The notes beneath the pieces were generated by a model. That model was given only the letters and a program-made list of their open reading frames with translations. It ran no database searches and had not been told where the DNA came from. Positions 22,051-33,246 of a DNA stretch of 64,000 nucleotides are shown piece by piece. Each line of letters opens with the position of its first letter. Position 1 is the first letter of the stretch. Source of the DNA: Paguma larvata (lineage: Eukaryota > Chordata > Mammalia > Carnivora > Viverridae); the NCBI GenBank assembly GCA_030068075.1, contig CM057832.1, positions 76,259,002 through 76,323,001 on the forward strand, written 5' to 3'. Both the position numbers and the translations under genes were made by a program.

Positions 22051-23465
22051 CCACATCTTCTTAATCCATTCATCAGTTGATGGATATATGGGCTCTTTCC
22101 ATAATTTAGCTATTGTTGATAGTGCTATTATAAACATTGGGGGGCACATACCCCTTCAAATCAGCATTTTTGTATCCTTTTGATAAATTCCTAGTAGTGC
22201 AATTGCTGGGTCATAGGGTAGTTCTATTTTAAATTTTTTGAGCAACTTCCACACTGTTTTCCGGAGTGCCTGCACCAATTTGCATTCCACCAATAGTGCA
22301 ATAGGATTCTCCTTTCTCTGCATTCTTGTCAAAATCCCTCGTTTCCTGAGTTGTTAATTTCAGCCATGCTGACCAGTATGAGGTGGTATGTCATTGTGGC
22401 TTTGATTATATTTCCTGATGATGAGTGATGTTGAGCATCTTTTCATGTATCTGTTTGCTATTTGGATGTCTTCTTTGGAAAAGTGTCTATTTATGTCTTC
22501 TGCCCATTTCCTCACTGGATTATTTATTTTTTGAGGTGTTGAGTTTAGTAACTTCTTTATAGATTTGGATACTGACCCTTTATCTGAGATGTCATTTGCA
22601 AATATCTTTTCCCATTCCATCAGTTGCCTTTTAGTTTTGTTGATTGTTTCCTTCATGGTGCAAAAAATTTTTTCTTGATGAAGTCTCAATAGTTCATTTT
22701 AGCTTTTATTTCACTTACCTCTGCAGATATGTCAAGTAATAGTTGCTGTGGCTGAGCTCAAAGAGGTTGCTGCCTGTTTTCTGCTGTAGGATTTTGATGG
22801 TTTCCTGTCTCACATTTAGGTCTTTCATCCATTTTGAATTTATTTTTGTGTATGGTGTAAGAAAGTAGTCCAGTTTCATTCTTTTGCATGCTGCTGTCTA
22901 GTTCTCCCAGCACCATTTGCTAAAAGGACTATCTTTTTTCCATTGAATACTCTTTCCTGCTTTGTCGAAAATGAGTTGGCAATATATTTGTGGGTCTATT
23001 TCTGGGTTGTGTATTCTATTCCATTGATCTATACATCTGCGTTTGTGCGTCTGTCTTGATGATTACATAATACAGGTTAAAGTCTAAGATAGTGATGCCT
23101 CCAGCTTTGTTTTTCTTTTCAGAATTAGTTTGGCTATTAAGGGTATTTTATGGTTTCATATAAATTTTAGGATTGATTGCTCTATGAAGAATGCTGGTGC
23201 TAATTGATAGAGATTCCATTGAATGTTTGGGTAGTATCAACATTTTAACAATATTTTTTCTTCCAATCCATAAGCATGGAAGGTTTTCCCATTTCTTTGT
23301 GTCTTCCTCAATTTCTTTTATAAGCTTTCTATAGTTTTCAGTGTATAGATCTTTACCTCTTTGATTAGATTTATCCCCAGGTATTTTATGGTCTTTGGTG
23401 CAATTGTAAATGGGATCCATTCCCTGATATCTCTTCCTGTTGCTTCATTATTTGTGTATAGAAAC
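22051..23465 (-). mobile_element. Antisense carnivore L1, third layer, ORF2 part
   Basis: Similarity resumes exactly after the inner element with ccacatcttcttaatccatt. It repeats, at lower identity, most of the ORF2 text found in the inner copy. Minus-strand remnants at 22360-22689 include [13 protein letters not shown] and [20 protein letters not shown]; those at 23148-23420 include [13 protein letters not shown]. Internal additions (near 22695-22780) and stops show it is older than the copy inside it. Confidence 0.9.
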
Positions 23466-23890
23466 ATTGTCTTTTTATGATAGCCATTCTAACAGGTGTG
23501 AAGTAATATTTCATTGTGGTTTTGATTTACATTTCCCTGGTCACTATTGGTGTTGATTCCCTTTTTGTGCATCTGTTGACTCCTTGCATGTCTTCTTTGG
23601 AAAAATGTCTTCTTCCTTGGTACATTTTTTTACTTAGTTGGATTTATTGTTTGTCCACTTGCATTTTACTATTCAGTTGTTTGAGTTCTTTATATGTTCT
23701 GCATATTAACCTCTTATAAGATATACAATTTGCAATTTTTGCTTTTGGATTTACATTTGGTTTTGATGTTGTATCCAAAAAATTATTGCCAAGACCAATG
23801 TCAAGGAGATTTTCCTCTATCTTTTCTTCTAAGGGCTTCATGGTTTCAGGTTTTATGTTTAAGTCTTTAATCCATTTTGTGTTAATTTTT

Positions 23891-24063
23891 TTAAGTTATT
23901 TATTTTTTGAAGAGGGGGCAGGGGCAGAGAAGGGGGTCAGGGGATCTGAAGCAGACCCCACGCTTACAGTAGAGAGAGCCTGATGTGGGGCTCAAACCCA
24001 CAAACTGAGATCATGACCCGAGCCAAAGGCAGATGCTTAACTGACTGATCCACCCGGGCACCC
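23891..24063 (-). mobile_element. Carnivore tRNA-Lys SINE inside L1
   Basis: Reverse copy, shortened, with 'ggcaggggcagagaaggggg', gatcatgacccgagcc and gatccacccgggcaccc. A perfect 19-bp duplication, ccattttgtgttaattttt, lies at 23872-23890 and 24064-24082. Confidence 0.96.
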
Positions 24064-24458
24064 CCATTTTGTGTTAATTTTTGTGTGTGGTGTACGATAT
24101 GGATACGGTTTCATTCTGCATGTGGTTTTCCAATTTTTACAACACCATTTATAGGAAGAGACTATCCTTCCCCTATTGAGTATTCTTGGCTTCCTTTGTC
24201 AAATATTAATTGACCATATATGTGATAGATTATTTCTGAGCTTTCTGTTCTGTTTCATTAGTCTATGTATCTGTATTTATGCCAGTACCGTACTGTTTTG
24301 ATTACCATGCTTTGTAGTATAGTTGACATAAGGAAGTGTGATACTTCCAGTTTTGTTCTTCTTTCTCAGGATTTCTTTGGCTACTCAGGGTCTTTTGTGT
24401 TTCCATAAAATTTTTGGGTTACATTTTAATTATCTGTGAAAAATGCCATTGGACTTTT

Positions 24459-24672
24459 TTTTTTCTTAGTTTATTTTGGGATAAAGAGAGAGAGCACATG
24501 CACATGCATGCATGAATGGCGGGGGGAGAGAGAGGGTGAGAGAATCCTAAGCAGGATCTGCACTGTCAGCACAGAGCCCATCATGGGGCTTGCACTCACC
24601 GACTGTGAGACCATGACCTGAGCCAGTATGAAGAGTCGGATGCATAACCGACTGAGCCATTCAGATGCCCAA
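24459..24672 (-). mobile_element. Carnivore tRNA-Lys SINE inside L1
   Basis: Reverse copy with 'ctgtcagcacagagcccatc', gaccatgacctgagcc and ccgactgagccattcagatg. A 12-bp duplication, cattggactttt, lies at 24447-24458 and 24673-24684. An ATGCACATGCATGCATG run (about 24497-24513) sits near the tail. Confidence 0.95.
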
Positions 24673-24867
24673 CATTGGACTTTTGATGGAGATTGCATTG
24701 AATCTGTAGATTGCTTTAGGTAGTATAGATATTTTAACAATATTGATTCTTCCAATCCCTAAACATGGAATATCTTTCCATTTGTATTTTTTTAAGTTCT
24801 TTCATCAAAGCCTTGTATTTTTTGTGTACAGATCTTTGACCTCCTTAGTTAAATTAATATGGAAGTT

Positions 24868-25149
24868 CAAACAATTTTGAAAAAGGAAATAGTTCCAGAA
24901 TAAACTATATGACTTTATGGTTTACTGTAAAGCTAGATTATACCAAACAAGTGTGGTATTTGCAAAAGTCAGATATATAGGTCAATGGCAGAGGATAGAC
25001 AGTTCAGACATAGATTCATGTATATTTTGTTGACTGACTTTTGCCAAAGGAACAAAGGCAACTCAAGGAGAAAGGATTGTCTTTTCAGCAAACCGAAGTA
25101 ATTACACATCCATAAGAAGGAAAATGAGCCTCAACTCTTACCTTACATA

Positions 25150-25192
<43 letters not shown>

Positions 25193-26260
25193 GGGAAAGG
25201 TGTTGGATGTTGAGTTAACCTAAAATTTCTTGGAAGGTTATAAAGAGTATATAAAATAAAGGAAAAATGATAATATTGAATTGATTTTATCAATTAATAA
25301 AATAAAATGAAAAAGTACTCTTCAAAATTTACCATTAGCCATAATAGAAGGCAAATCCCAAATGAGCCAAAAAAATTATATAGGTTAGATGAGATAGATA
25401 GAGACACTTCCCAGAATATTTTCTCAGTAACATAAATTAAGAACCCTACAATCCCCAAAATAAGACCTACACTACTATTTTAAAATGGGTGAAATATTTG
25501 AACAAGTAGTTTATATAAAATAACATGCAAATGGCCACTAAGCACATCAAAGATGCTCAACATCTTAGTCATCAAGGGAACACAAAGTTACAGTATACAT
25601 TCACTTCATAATTTCAAGTTGGGATTATTAGAATTTTAAAGAGTGACAACAAGAATTGGCACAGATGTGCACTGAAAGTATCATATATTTCTGGTGGGAA
25701 TGTAAAATGGCACGTCTGCTATGGAAAACATTTTGGCAGTTTCTCATGACGTTGCATCTATACTTCTCTTATGACCTAATAATTGTGATTCTGAAATTAT
25801 CTGTTCACACCAAGAAAAATGAAAACATCTATTCACACCAAGACTTTCACACAAATGTTCATAGCAGCTCTGTTCATTATAGCCTAAACTTGAAAGTAGT
25901 ACAGTTATCTACCAACAGTGCAACTGTATACTGGATCACTATCAACAAAAAGAAGGAGCAGACTACCATTATATACAACATGGATGAATCTCAATAACAT
26001 AATGTTAAGCAAAAAACCTTGCAGAAAAGAGTATGCACTATACACATCCATTTACGTGAAACTCTAGTTAAAGCCAAAGTAATTCACAGTGACAAGAAGT
26101 AGGTCTTGGGTTGTCTGGGGCCATGATGGGGTGAGGACCGCCTGCACTGGTGAAGGAGGGAATATTTGGGGATGGTAGAGATGTTTGATATCATGTTCGT
26201 GTTGGCTGTATACCTTTGTCAGAACTGAAATAGGTCTTATCTTCCTAAAGCAATTTTGGG
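24868..26260 (+). mobile_element. Host L1M, second part: ORF2 C-terminus and 3' UTR
   Basis: Sense ORF2 resumes with caaacaattttgaaaaagga, 'gtcttttcagcaaacc', 'ttaccttacatat' and (CA)n. Later blocks include aaatggccactaagcacatc, 'gatgctcaacatcttagtcatc', 'tggtgggaatgtaaaatggc' and 'aacatggatgaatctcaataac'. The frame at 25656-25997 still carries WWECKMARLLWKTFWQF, the ORF2 C-terminal Cys motif, and ends MDESQ. A 3' UTR with ttgggttgtctggggccatg follows. Old and inactive. Confidence 0.85.
25151..25190 (+). repeat. (CA)20 microsatellite
   Basis: This is a 40-base uninterrupted CA tract, grown within L1M ORF2 just after ttaccttacatat, followed by GGGGG. Confidence 0.98.
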
Positions 26261-26447
26261 GTATTTTACCTACATTTGCCATCAGTAATAATTATTTATT
26301 ATATGCTTTCTCTGTGCAGTCGAGACTTTTAACTTGTGTTCCCCAAATGGACCCTAAGAGATTCATGGACTCCATAGTATTATTTACTAAATTTTATGTT
26401 TATGAGCATATGGACATTTGGTTTCTTTAAAAAGTATCTGACCTCCA
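26261..26447. other. Possible hAT-like fragment
   Basis: The text 'aaatggaccctaagagattcatggactcc' and 'aaattttatgtttatgagcat' resembles old hAT (MER-type) non-autonomous elements. Too short and diverged to assign. Confidence 0.25.
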
Positions 26448-26663
26448 CGGGCGCCTGGGTGGCTCAGTTGGGTAAGTGTCTGACTCTTGTTTTCAACTCA
26501 GGTCATGATCTCACAAGTTTGTGGGTTTGAGCCCTTCATTGAGCTCTGTGCTGGCAGCATGGGGCCTGCTTGGGATTCTCTCTCTGCCTCTCTGCCCCTC
26601 CACCACTCATGCTGTCTCTATCTCTCTACATATAAATAAATAAATAAACTTTAAAAAAAAAAG
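26448..26663 (+). mobile_element. Carnivore tRNA-Lys SINE
   Basis: Head cgggcgcctgggtggctcag, body with ctcaggtcatgatctcac, tail ATAAATAAATAAATAAAC. An 18-bp duplication (aaaagta[t/c]ctgac[c/g]tcca) lies at 26430-26447 and 26664-26681 with two mismatches. Confidence 0.96.
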
Positions 26664-26681
26664 AAAAGTACCTGACGTCCA

Positions 26682-27543
26682 GAAAAGTTAATAACTCACC
26701 TATAGTAAAACTAGAATCTTATTCCTCCTGTTTAAAAATTCTGGCTTCTTTTCTATTTTATATTTATGCACACATAGTTAGGAAAGATTTCCCCCTGTTA
26801 ATATCGCACAGACTAGTAGTAGCCAACCCATACTTATCTTACTTAACCTAAAAAATGCCTGTTACTAGCACTCTTGATATATTTGTGTGTGTAGAATTAT
26901 GAACAAGACAAAATTGTTCATTCCAGAATAGTTGTGTAATAGGCTACAAAGTGTTTTTTTTTTTTTCCTCAAGACCTCATTTCCTCATTTGTCTCCAGAT
27001 CATCTTCAAATACCTAGGACTCTATCTTTTCTTTTTCATTTTCATAACATGTAAGGTAAAATACTGACAGAATAGAATATACATAATTGGCTTCTATATT
27101 GAATATCATTCAACTTAGCAACTGTTACTCTTTCTTCTTTTAATGAACCATCTTGATCTCCGTATTCACAAAACACCAGATGCATCATCTATGGTTACCT
27201 CATTACTGGTAACTGTGTAGTGGGTACTCTAACACACGTGTCCATAAAATGATTATAAACTTTCCACGTGGGAGTCTCAGTAAAACTTATCTGTGAAATG
27301 ATAAAAATAATAAAAGCTTTCGGTTTCTGTTTTAACCTTTATCTATTTCCTCCCTTATTTTCCTGATAACTTAATGCCCTCATTATTGACTATCAAAAAT
27401 ACAACCAAACATTTGGAACACATGCTAAGATTCTATGAAGTAAAGATACTAATCAACATTTCAAATTTTCAAGAAATATCAAGAAATGCACATGCATTTA
27501 TTGATCTCTTATCTAACAATATGACATATTCCAATTATTCATG
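26682..27543. other. Unassigned sequence
   Basis: No gene or clear repeat. A T run lies at 26953-26966. The first 60 bases may be decayed MIR. Confidence 0.45.
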
Positions 27544-27557
27544 AGGAGAACCACTTT

Positions 27558-27765
27558 TTTTAAGTTTACTTATCTATTTTGAGAAAGAGAGAGCTATTGG
27601 AGGAGGGGCAGAGTGAGTGTGTGAGAGAGAGAGAGAAAGAGTAAGAGAATCCCAAGCAGGCTCTGCACTGTCAGCACAGAGTCCAGGGGCTCGAACTCAC
27701 AAACCATGAGATCATGAGCTGAGCTGAAGTTGGATGCTTAACCGACTGAGTCACCCAGGCGCCAC
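27558..27765 (-). mobile_element. Carnivore tRNA-Lys SINE
   Basis: Reverse copy with 'agtttacttatctattttga', 'gcactgtcagcacagagtcc' and accgactgagtcacccaggc. Imperfect duplication aggagaaccacttt (27544-27557) and aggagaagaaccacttt (from 27767). Confidence 0.95.
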
Positions 27766-28980
27766 AAGGAGAAGAACCACTTTAATTTTGTGTGGCAGAA
27801 AATGGACACACACTTTTATATTCTGGAGATATTTTTGTTGATATTTTTAAGGAAATAGGACATTTATATTTCATTCTAAATTCCATAAAGATAGATTTGT
27901 TGAGAATTCATAGAAGAACAAATAGCTTAAGACAGGGCTGATATCAGAAGTAATGCCCTGGCAAAGGTTGTTTCCATGGGGGTCAGGTGGTCATCAACTC
28001 CGTGACATTCAGTCGAGAGATTGCATCATCTCTTGAATTAAAAAACTAAAGAAATTTACCAAAAACACCGAAAGGATAAATGGAGGAATTAAGGAATTAA
28101 TAATGTTTGGGGAGAAGGGTTAGTCCAAAACCTAAATTTTCCAAATGTAATCTTTGAGGCATACTGGCCTGGAACACAGAAAATTTAAGGTCAAATTTTA
28201 GAATACCGCCCAAGAAATGGTTCTACATCCAGAATTTCAGTAACCGTCAGTGACAGAAGTAACAGTCCTCCGATACAAGAAACAAGTGTTGAGCCCTCAG
28301 CCATTTCTGTATGAAATACTACTAAACACTGTCTTTCTCCTTTATCCAATTCTGCTCTTAGCGGGGAAAGGTTACCAGTATTCCAGGAATGCTGTTATTG
28401 AAAGATGTTACTTCAGATGAATAGCTAATAGTTTTAATATACATCTTGTACATTAGTGCATTAGCACAGCGACTTCTAACTTTTGATCTCTTGTGAATTG
28501 GATCTACGTAATCCAGCCTTTTCCAGGCTTCGAGACACTTGTCAACTTTGAGACACTGATAAGACTGAGGGGGCCTGTTATAAGCAACTATGCAGTGTTT
28601 TGGCAATCTCCTTATTTCCCATCTAGTGATGGGAACTAGTGACTTCTAGTTCTCTTACCAAAGGAACTAGAAATTGTGTAAGCCACTTTTGCTGTTTAGA
28701 TAGATGACATCATAGTTATATTTTTAGAATGTGTGTTATTTTTTTAATTAGTATTTATTTCTTTGGTCAACTCACTAGGGGGACAGGGACCCAATTTTTG
28801 AGATAAAAATAATCTACTGAAGCAATATATTTTTTTGAATAAGACCTTTAGTGCAGTGCTTCAACAAAACATAGATTTCTTTTTTTTTTTTTTTAATGGC
28901 TGAGTTATACTCTTGGAAAAGGAATTTATAGTGGAAATGCTGACACAACTTTAGCTGCTGTATGGTGGTGTGAACTCGCC
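27766..28980. other. Repeat-poor unassigned sequence
   Basis: Apart from a T run at 28880-28894, no repeat is visible for 1.2 kb, which is long for this window. A minus-strand 82-codon frame at 28358-28606 has no recognised motif. The stretch leads into the motif cluster at 29.0-29.15 kb and could hold conserved non-coding DNA. Confidence 0.4.
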
Positions 28981-29024
28981 GCTATAATAATTAAGCAATT
29001 AGGCATGACAGAGAGTGTGAGTTT

Positions 29025-29150
29025 CCTGAGATAATCACACCCCTGGGGCACTGCAAGTCATGATCCAAAGATAAGTGTTTTTAATCTCCCAAGGGTGTGA
29101 TTATCAGATGATAACCACACCCTCTGGAGAAGACTTATGACTCATAAAAA
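29025..29150. promoter_or_regulatory. Candidate enhancer: GATA, CACCC and AP-1-like motif cluster
   Basis: A 13-base unit GATAA[T/C]CACACCC occurs three times: direct at 29030-29042 and 29110-29122, inverted at 29093-29105. Each joins a GATA core to a CACCC box, the sites bound by GATA factors and KLF-type zinc fingers. A further AGATAAG lies at 29069-29075 and a TGACTCA (AP-1/NF-E2 type) at 29138-29144, within the palindrome ATGACTCAT. Such a combination is known from blood-lineage enhancers. Activity, tissue and target gene are inference; no gene is in the window. It could also be a decayed palindromic DNA transposon. Confidence 0.4.
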
Positions 29151-29559
29151 ATCTTTACTACAAGAGAAAAAATGATTACGCCGCTGTATGCAGATGTAGC
29201 CGGCCACGGAGAGTGCTATGTGTTCGCCACAAATTAATTAAGAATTGCAAAATGCACACCGCTTTCACAGTATCCAGCATCAATCTCAGGGACTGGTTTC
29301 TTTTCTCATTGTTATTGAGATATAGAAATGAGAGAAGGACTCTCCACTTTGCAGCTTGAGAAAGAATTGACTTATTGATTAAGCGAATCATAAAGATCAT
29401 ATCACTAAGCCTTTTTATTGACTAGGTGTTATCAAGTATATCCTAAGACAGAGTCTCTTATTACCTAAATTACTCACTTCGAAGTAATTTGGTCACTTTA
29501 GAATAATCAATGACTTAATATAAGAGTATTTTGTATCTTAGCACCCATTCATCATTTAT
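29151..29559. other. Unassigned sequence with retained CpGs
   Basis: CpGs are clustered at 29178-29230 (acgccgctg, gccggccacgg, ttcgcc), unusual against the CpG-poor background, and no repeat is visible. A minus-strand 74-codon frame (29176-29400) has no motif. It may belong with the neighbouring motif cluster. Confidence 0.4.
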
Positions 29560-29790
29560 TCATTCATTTCATTCCAATACCTAATAAGTACAAAGTGAAA
29601 CAACTATGCTGAAGACATAAAGAAGCTAAAAATCCATGTTCTGATAATGGAATACAGACATATAAATAATTACAATACAGAGAGGAAAGTACCATCATGA
29701 TCGTGACAGAAATGTGCTAAGAGCAAAAGAAGAAGTGAGTAATCTCATCTGGGGAAGTTTGAGAAGGTTCCATAGAGAGAAAATATTTAA
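29560..29790 (+). repeat. Ancient mammalian interspersed repeat, family not assigned
   Basis: Text such as 'catataaataattacaatacag' and 'catctggggaagtttgagaaggttcc' resembles a common old repeat also seen at 47050, 49799 and 63930. Highly diverged. Confidence 0.35.
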
Positions 29791-29812
29791 TCTGGATAAA
29801 AAAAATATATAT

Positions 29813-30050
29813 AGTAGCTACTATTTGTGAAGCATTTTCTGTGTGCTGGGCATTACACTTAGCGTTTTACTTTTATAATCTCATTTTAATCCTCACAACA
29901 GCTACACTGAGGTGAATGGCGTTTCTCTTGTATTACAGATGCAGAAACTAATACTCAAAGCGGTGATATGCCAAGCTCAAGGTCAGGTAGCTAGTCAAAG
30001 ACATGCTAGAATTAGAATCATGGACCCTTTACCCTTTACCAAAATTGCAA
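29813..30050 (-). repeat. MIR SINE, reverse orientation
   Basis: Clear antisense order: 'ctgtgtgctgggcattacacttag', 'ctcattttaatcctcacaacag', 'attacagatgcagaaacta', 'caaggtcaggtagctagt', 'agaattagaatcatg'. Confidence 0.85.
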
Positions 30051-30478
30051 ACTCTACCTACGTTCTTGTTTATGTCTGAGTCCCAGCCGAGGCAGAGGAT
30101 TCCAGGAAGAGGAAATCAACAATGTAAGATGGCGAGACTCATAAGACCGTAGCATTCTGACCTGGCCATTCTCTGCAGCTGGAAGCTATGGTGCATGGGT
30201 GCTCAGAGTGATAGGAAAAGAGGCTGGAAAACTTTGTATTAAATTTGGTCCAAGTCTCAAAGGAGCTTCAGTGCTCTGCTAAGCAGTTTGCCAGATTGGC
30301 TTGAAGGAATCTGCCTCATTGATTTCAAGATCAGGCAAATTGGTCAGCAAACAATGAGAGTTCCTTCTCTCACTTTTACCTACCAAGGTCAGAAACACTT
30401 CCCCAGAATCCATATGATTGTACCAGTCATTATTATAAAAGAGGTATGAGTCAGACAGGTGCAGTATTTGCCCTCTTT
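30051..30478. other. Unassigned sequence
   Basis: No repeat or exon recognised. It includes aatgtaagatggcgagac near 30120 and several short direct words, none of them decisive. Confidence 0.4.
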
Positions 30479-30490
30479 AAAATAATCGTC

Positions 30491-30694
30491 AGGGTGGCTG
30501 GGTGGCTCAGTCGGATTAGCATCTGATGCTTGATTTCAGCTCAGGTCATGATCTCACAGTTCCTGAGTTCAAGCCCTGCATCAGGTTCTGAGTTGACAGC
30601 TCAGAGCCAGCTTGGGATTCTCTGTCTCCCTCTCTCTCTGCCCTTCCCTGCCCATGCTCTCTCTGTCTCTGAAAAATAAGCATTTACCAAAATA
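30491..30694 (+). mobile_element. Carnivore tRNA-Lys SINE
   Basis: Head agggtggctgggtggctcag, then ctcaggtcatgatctcacag, 'ttgacagctcagagccagc', tail GAAAAATAAGCATTTA. Imperfect duplication aaaataat[c/a]gtc on both sides. Confidence 0.94.
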
Positions 30695-30706
30695 AAAATA
30701 ATAGTC

Positions 30707-31142
30707 CATTCTGATTTTGTAAAGCTCATATTGGGCATCTTTAATTTTTTTCAAAAAAGGTAGAGGCACTGAGAAAATAAAATTAATTTTGATTCAAAAA
30801 CAAAACATCAGTTACGTTGTACTTTCAGAATATAAAAGTGGCTGCTCTAGAAACTAGTTATAATAGAAACTCTGTGAGAGCTAGGCTTGTAGCCATGCTG
30901 ATGCTACAGAAAAAAAAAAACATAAAAAGAATGTACGTATAAATAAGAATGAACTGGTATTTAGAAAGCACGAGTCTCTGAGAGATACAAAGCTGTATAA
31001 CACAGCCTTTTGAGGAGTTTGTGATCTGAGAGGGAAAAAAAACAGGAATAGTTTTCTGGCAAAATCCCAGGGGAAGAGAGCATTATGCATTTTTAACTAT
31101 TCCCTGGAGTGTGAATGGAAAACTACACGGCTGACTTTTCTT
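30707..31142. other. Unassigned sequence
   Basis: Nothing recognised besides an A run at 30910-30920 and another at 31035-31042. Confidence 0.4.
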
Positions 31143-31155
31143 TAGAGTAGTAGAA

Positions 31156-31363
31156 TTTTTTTTACTGTTTTTATTTATTTTGCACGTGAAAGGGAGCATG
31201 AGCAGAGGGAGGGGCAGAGAGAGAGGGAGAGAGAGAGAATCCCAAGCAGGCTCCAGGCTCAGTGTAGAGCCTGACATGGGTCTTGATCTCACCACTGTGA
31301 GATCGTGACCTGAGCCGAAATCAAGAGTTGGACGTTTAACCAACTGAGCCACCCAGATGCCCT
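31156..31363 (-). mobile_element. Carnivore tRNA-Lys SINE
   Basis: Reverse copy of the variant form with 'caggctcagtgtagagcctg' and 'aactgagccacccagatgcc'. A 12-bp duplication, (a/g)gagtagtagaa, at 31144-31155 and from 31364. Confidence 0.95.
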
Positions 31364-31375
31364 GGAGTAGTAGAA

Positions 31376-32599
31376 AATTAATAGTAAACACAAGAGAAAT
31401 CTTTCATTTGATACATGAAATGGGCCTTCACTTAATATAACTTGGATAGCATAATTTTTGAGCGAGGCATAATTTTTAATTCTATGCATATTCCGTGTGT
31501 AATTTTCTACCTATTTTTTGAGTCTTGAATTTCATTGTCCATCTCATAAACTATAGCGAATGGTTACCAAATCACAAAATGGCTGACAATGTAGGAAATG
31601 GTGCATGTACAGTCTAGCTTGGTGGCCAGCACAAGAGAAACCTTCATTAAATCATAGCTATCAGGATGATGATCATAACACTATGTGACCAGTACTGTAC
31701 TAGACGCTAAAGATTTAAAGATGAGTGAGGAATAATCACTCTTCTGAGTTTGCTGGTGGTTTCTGATTGTGGCTAGTTCCTGAGTGCTTTAACATTCCTT
31801 GTTGTTCTGTGTATATCTCTGCAAACAGTCTCTTTGTTCCTTGTTTAATTAAATACTTTAGAAGGTAACTTCTCTTCCATGCTGGGACGTTGATGGTATT
31901 CGTGGTCTAATTTGAGAGTGCACTTTAAAAACTTTAATCAATTCTATATATAAAAATAGTGTTCTCGATTTCTTATATTTGGTAAAATTGCCTCTTTAGG
32001 ATGCTACATGATGCTTACCCTGGAGAGTTTATTCCCCTGCACACATATGTGGACCTCAGCAGATTCACTGGTCCCCTGGCTGCCATCTTGCACAGGTGGA
32101 CCCAAGTCAGATGAATTTATAAGGCTCTCCCACGGGAGCTTCAAAGACTACCTTCACCCATAGAAGCAACTTCCAGGACATGCTTTGTTTCTCCTGCATG
32201 AAGCTTATCTTCTCCATCTGTAGAAATAGAAATAGAGTTAAACGTTAGAAGGAGATTTCCTTCAGATCTTAACAACCCTACCACTGCCCTCATGACAGAT
32301 TCCTGAAAACATCAGCCCTGCGAACTCAAAAGAATTCCACACATGATTACTCTCCATTCTTTGTATGTCTGCTATACATGTTTCTTCAGTGCCTTCTTAA
32401 CTAAGCTTCCCTAAAAAGAAGATGTGATAAGGCCAAATTAACAAAATCTGAGATACCTTAAGAATAACATCTCACAAGCTCCAGAAAACATATTTATTTG
32501 GGCTTCTGGAGTTCTCACAGAGTCACTGGGTATCCGTCAACAGGGAGATTTTTGGAAACAAAATGTAAAGAATGTACAAATGCTGAGCAGGTTAATTGG
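31376..32599. other. Unassigned sequence
   Basis: I recognise no exon. A short MIR-like patch may lie at 31655-31730. The segment 32030-32330 is relatively GC-rich with cttcaaagactacc and similar words, and could be an LTR or unique DNA; I cannot decide. Confidence 0.4.
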
Positions 32600-32765
32600 C
32601 CAGTCTGAAATGTGGTTTATTCATGTGTAAAGTGGAAATACTGCTTAACCTACTGGGCTGCTGAGAAATTATAAATGAACAAACAAAAACAAGTAAAGGA
32701 TATATCAACATTTTGGCACAGATCTGTTCAGCAATTTAGAGCTGTCATTACTATGATTAAACTTT
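32600..32765 (+). repeat. MIR 3' part
   Basis: Order 'catgtgtaaagtggaaatactgc', 'cctactgggctgctgagaaattataaatgaa', 'tttggcacagatctg', 'ttactatgattaa' matches MIR. Confidence 0.6.
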
Positions 32766-32884
32766 TGGTGATATAGCCTTCTTAACCTTTCCTGGGGGTT
32801 CTGCCTGGATATATTTTAAACTGTAGCTGGTTCAAGAATGGTTTAGTGAGGCAAGGAAGGATAGTTTCATTCATATCAATTGCC

Positions 32885-33120
32885 AGACTTTAACTGAGCC
32901 CAAGGAATGTATCGCACACTATTTTAAACACTTTGCTTTTATTATGTCATCTACTGATAAAAATTTTTTTGAGTGATATTGTGTTATCCCCATGTTATGC
33001 ATAAGTAAAAAGATACAGAGAGGTTAAGTGACTCACCTGTGTTCAAGTAACTGGTTAAGAATAGAGGTAGGATTTGAGTTCAGGTAGTCTGATTGCAGAG
33101 CCTGCATTCTTCAACAGGAG
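32885..33120 (-). repeat. MIR SINE, reverse orientation
   Basis: Antisense order is good: 'tattatgtcatctactga', 'cagagaggttaagtgactcac', 'aactggttaagaatagagg', 'atttgagttcaggtagtctgattgcag'. Confidence 0.85.
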
Positions 33121-33246
33121 GCTCTGCACTTCCCAAGACCTCTGGAGGTCCTTTGAGAAGCAGGAGTTAAGACACTGCCTAAAAAACAGTAGATCCTGAA
33201 GTCAAAATTACTAACTTGAAAAATATAGCTACTTAAAATCTTTTCT

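Larger units (their letters stand above)
23466..24852 (-). mobile_element. Antisense L1, second layer, ORF2 part, with two SINEs
   Basis: It picks up where 19551 left off: gatagccattctaacaggtg, 'tcattgtggttttgatttacatttccctgg', 'tcttctaagggcttcatgg', 'gttgattttgattaccatgctttgtag'-like text at 24295, and 'caatattgattcttccaatccctaaacatgg' at 24739. Two SINEs sit inside it. It ends at the 15-bp duplication shared with 18706-18720. Confidence 0.88.

Noticed and set aside
28358..28606. 82-codon minus-strand frame as a possible exon or processed pseudogene
   Set aside because: No motif, no flanking duplication, no poly-A, and no similar neighbouring frame.
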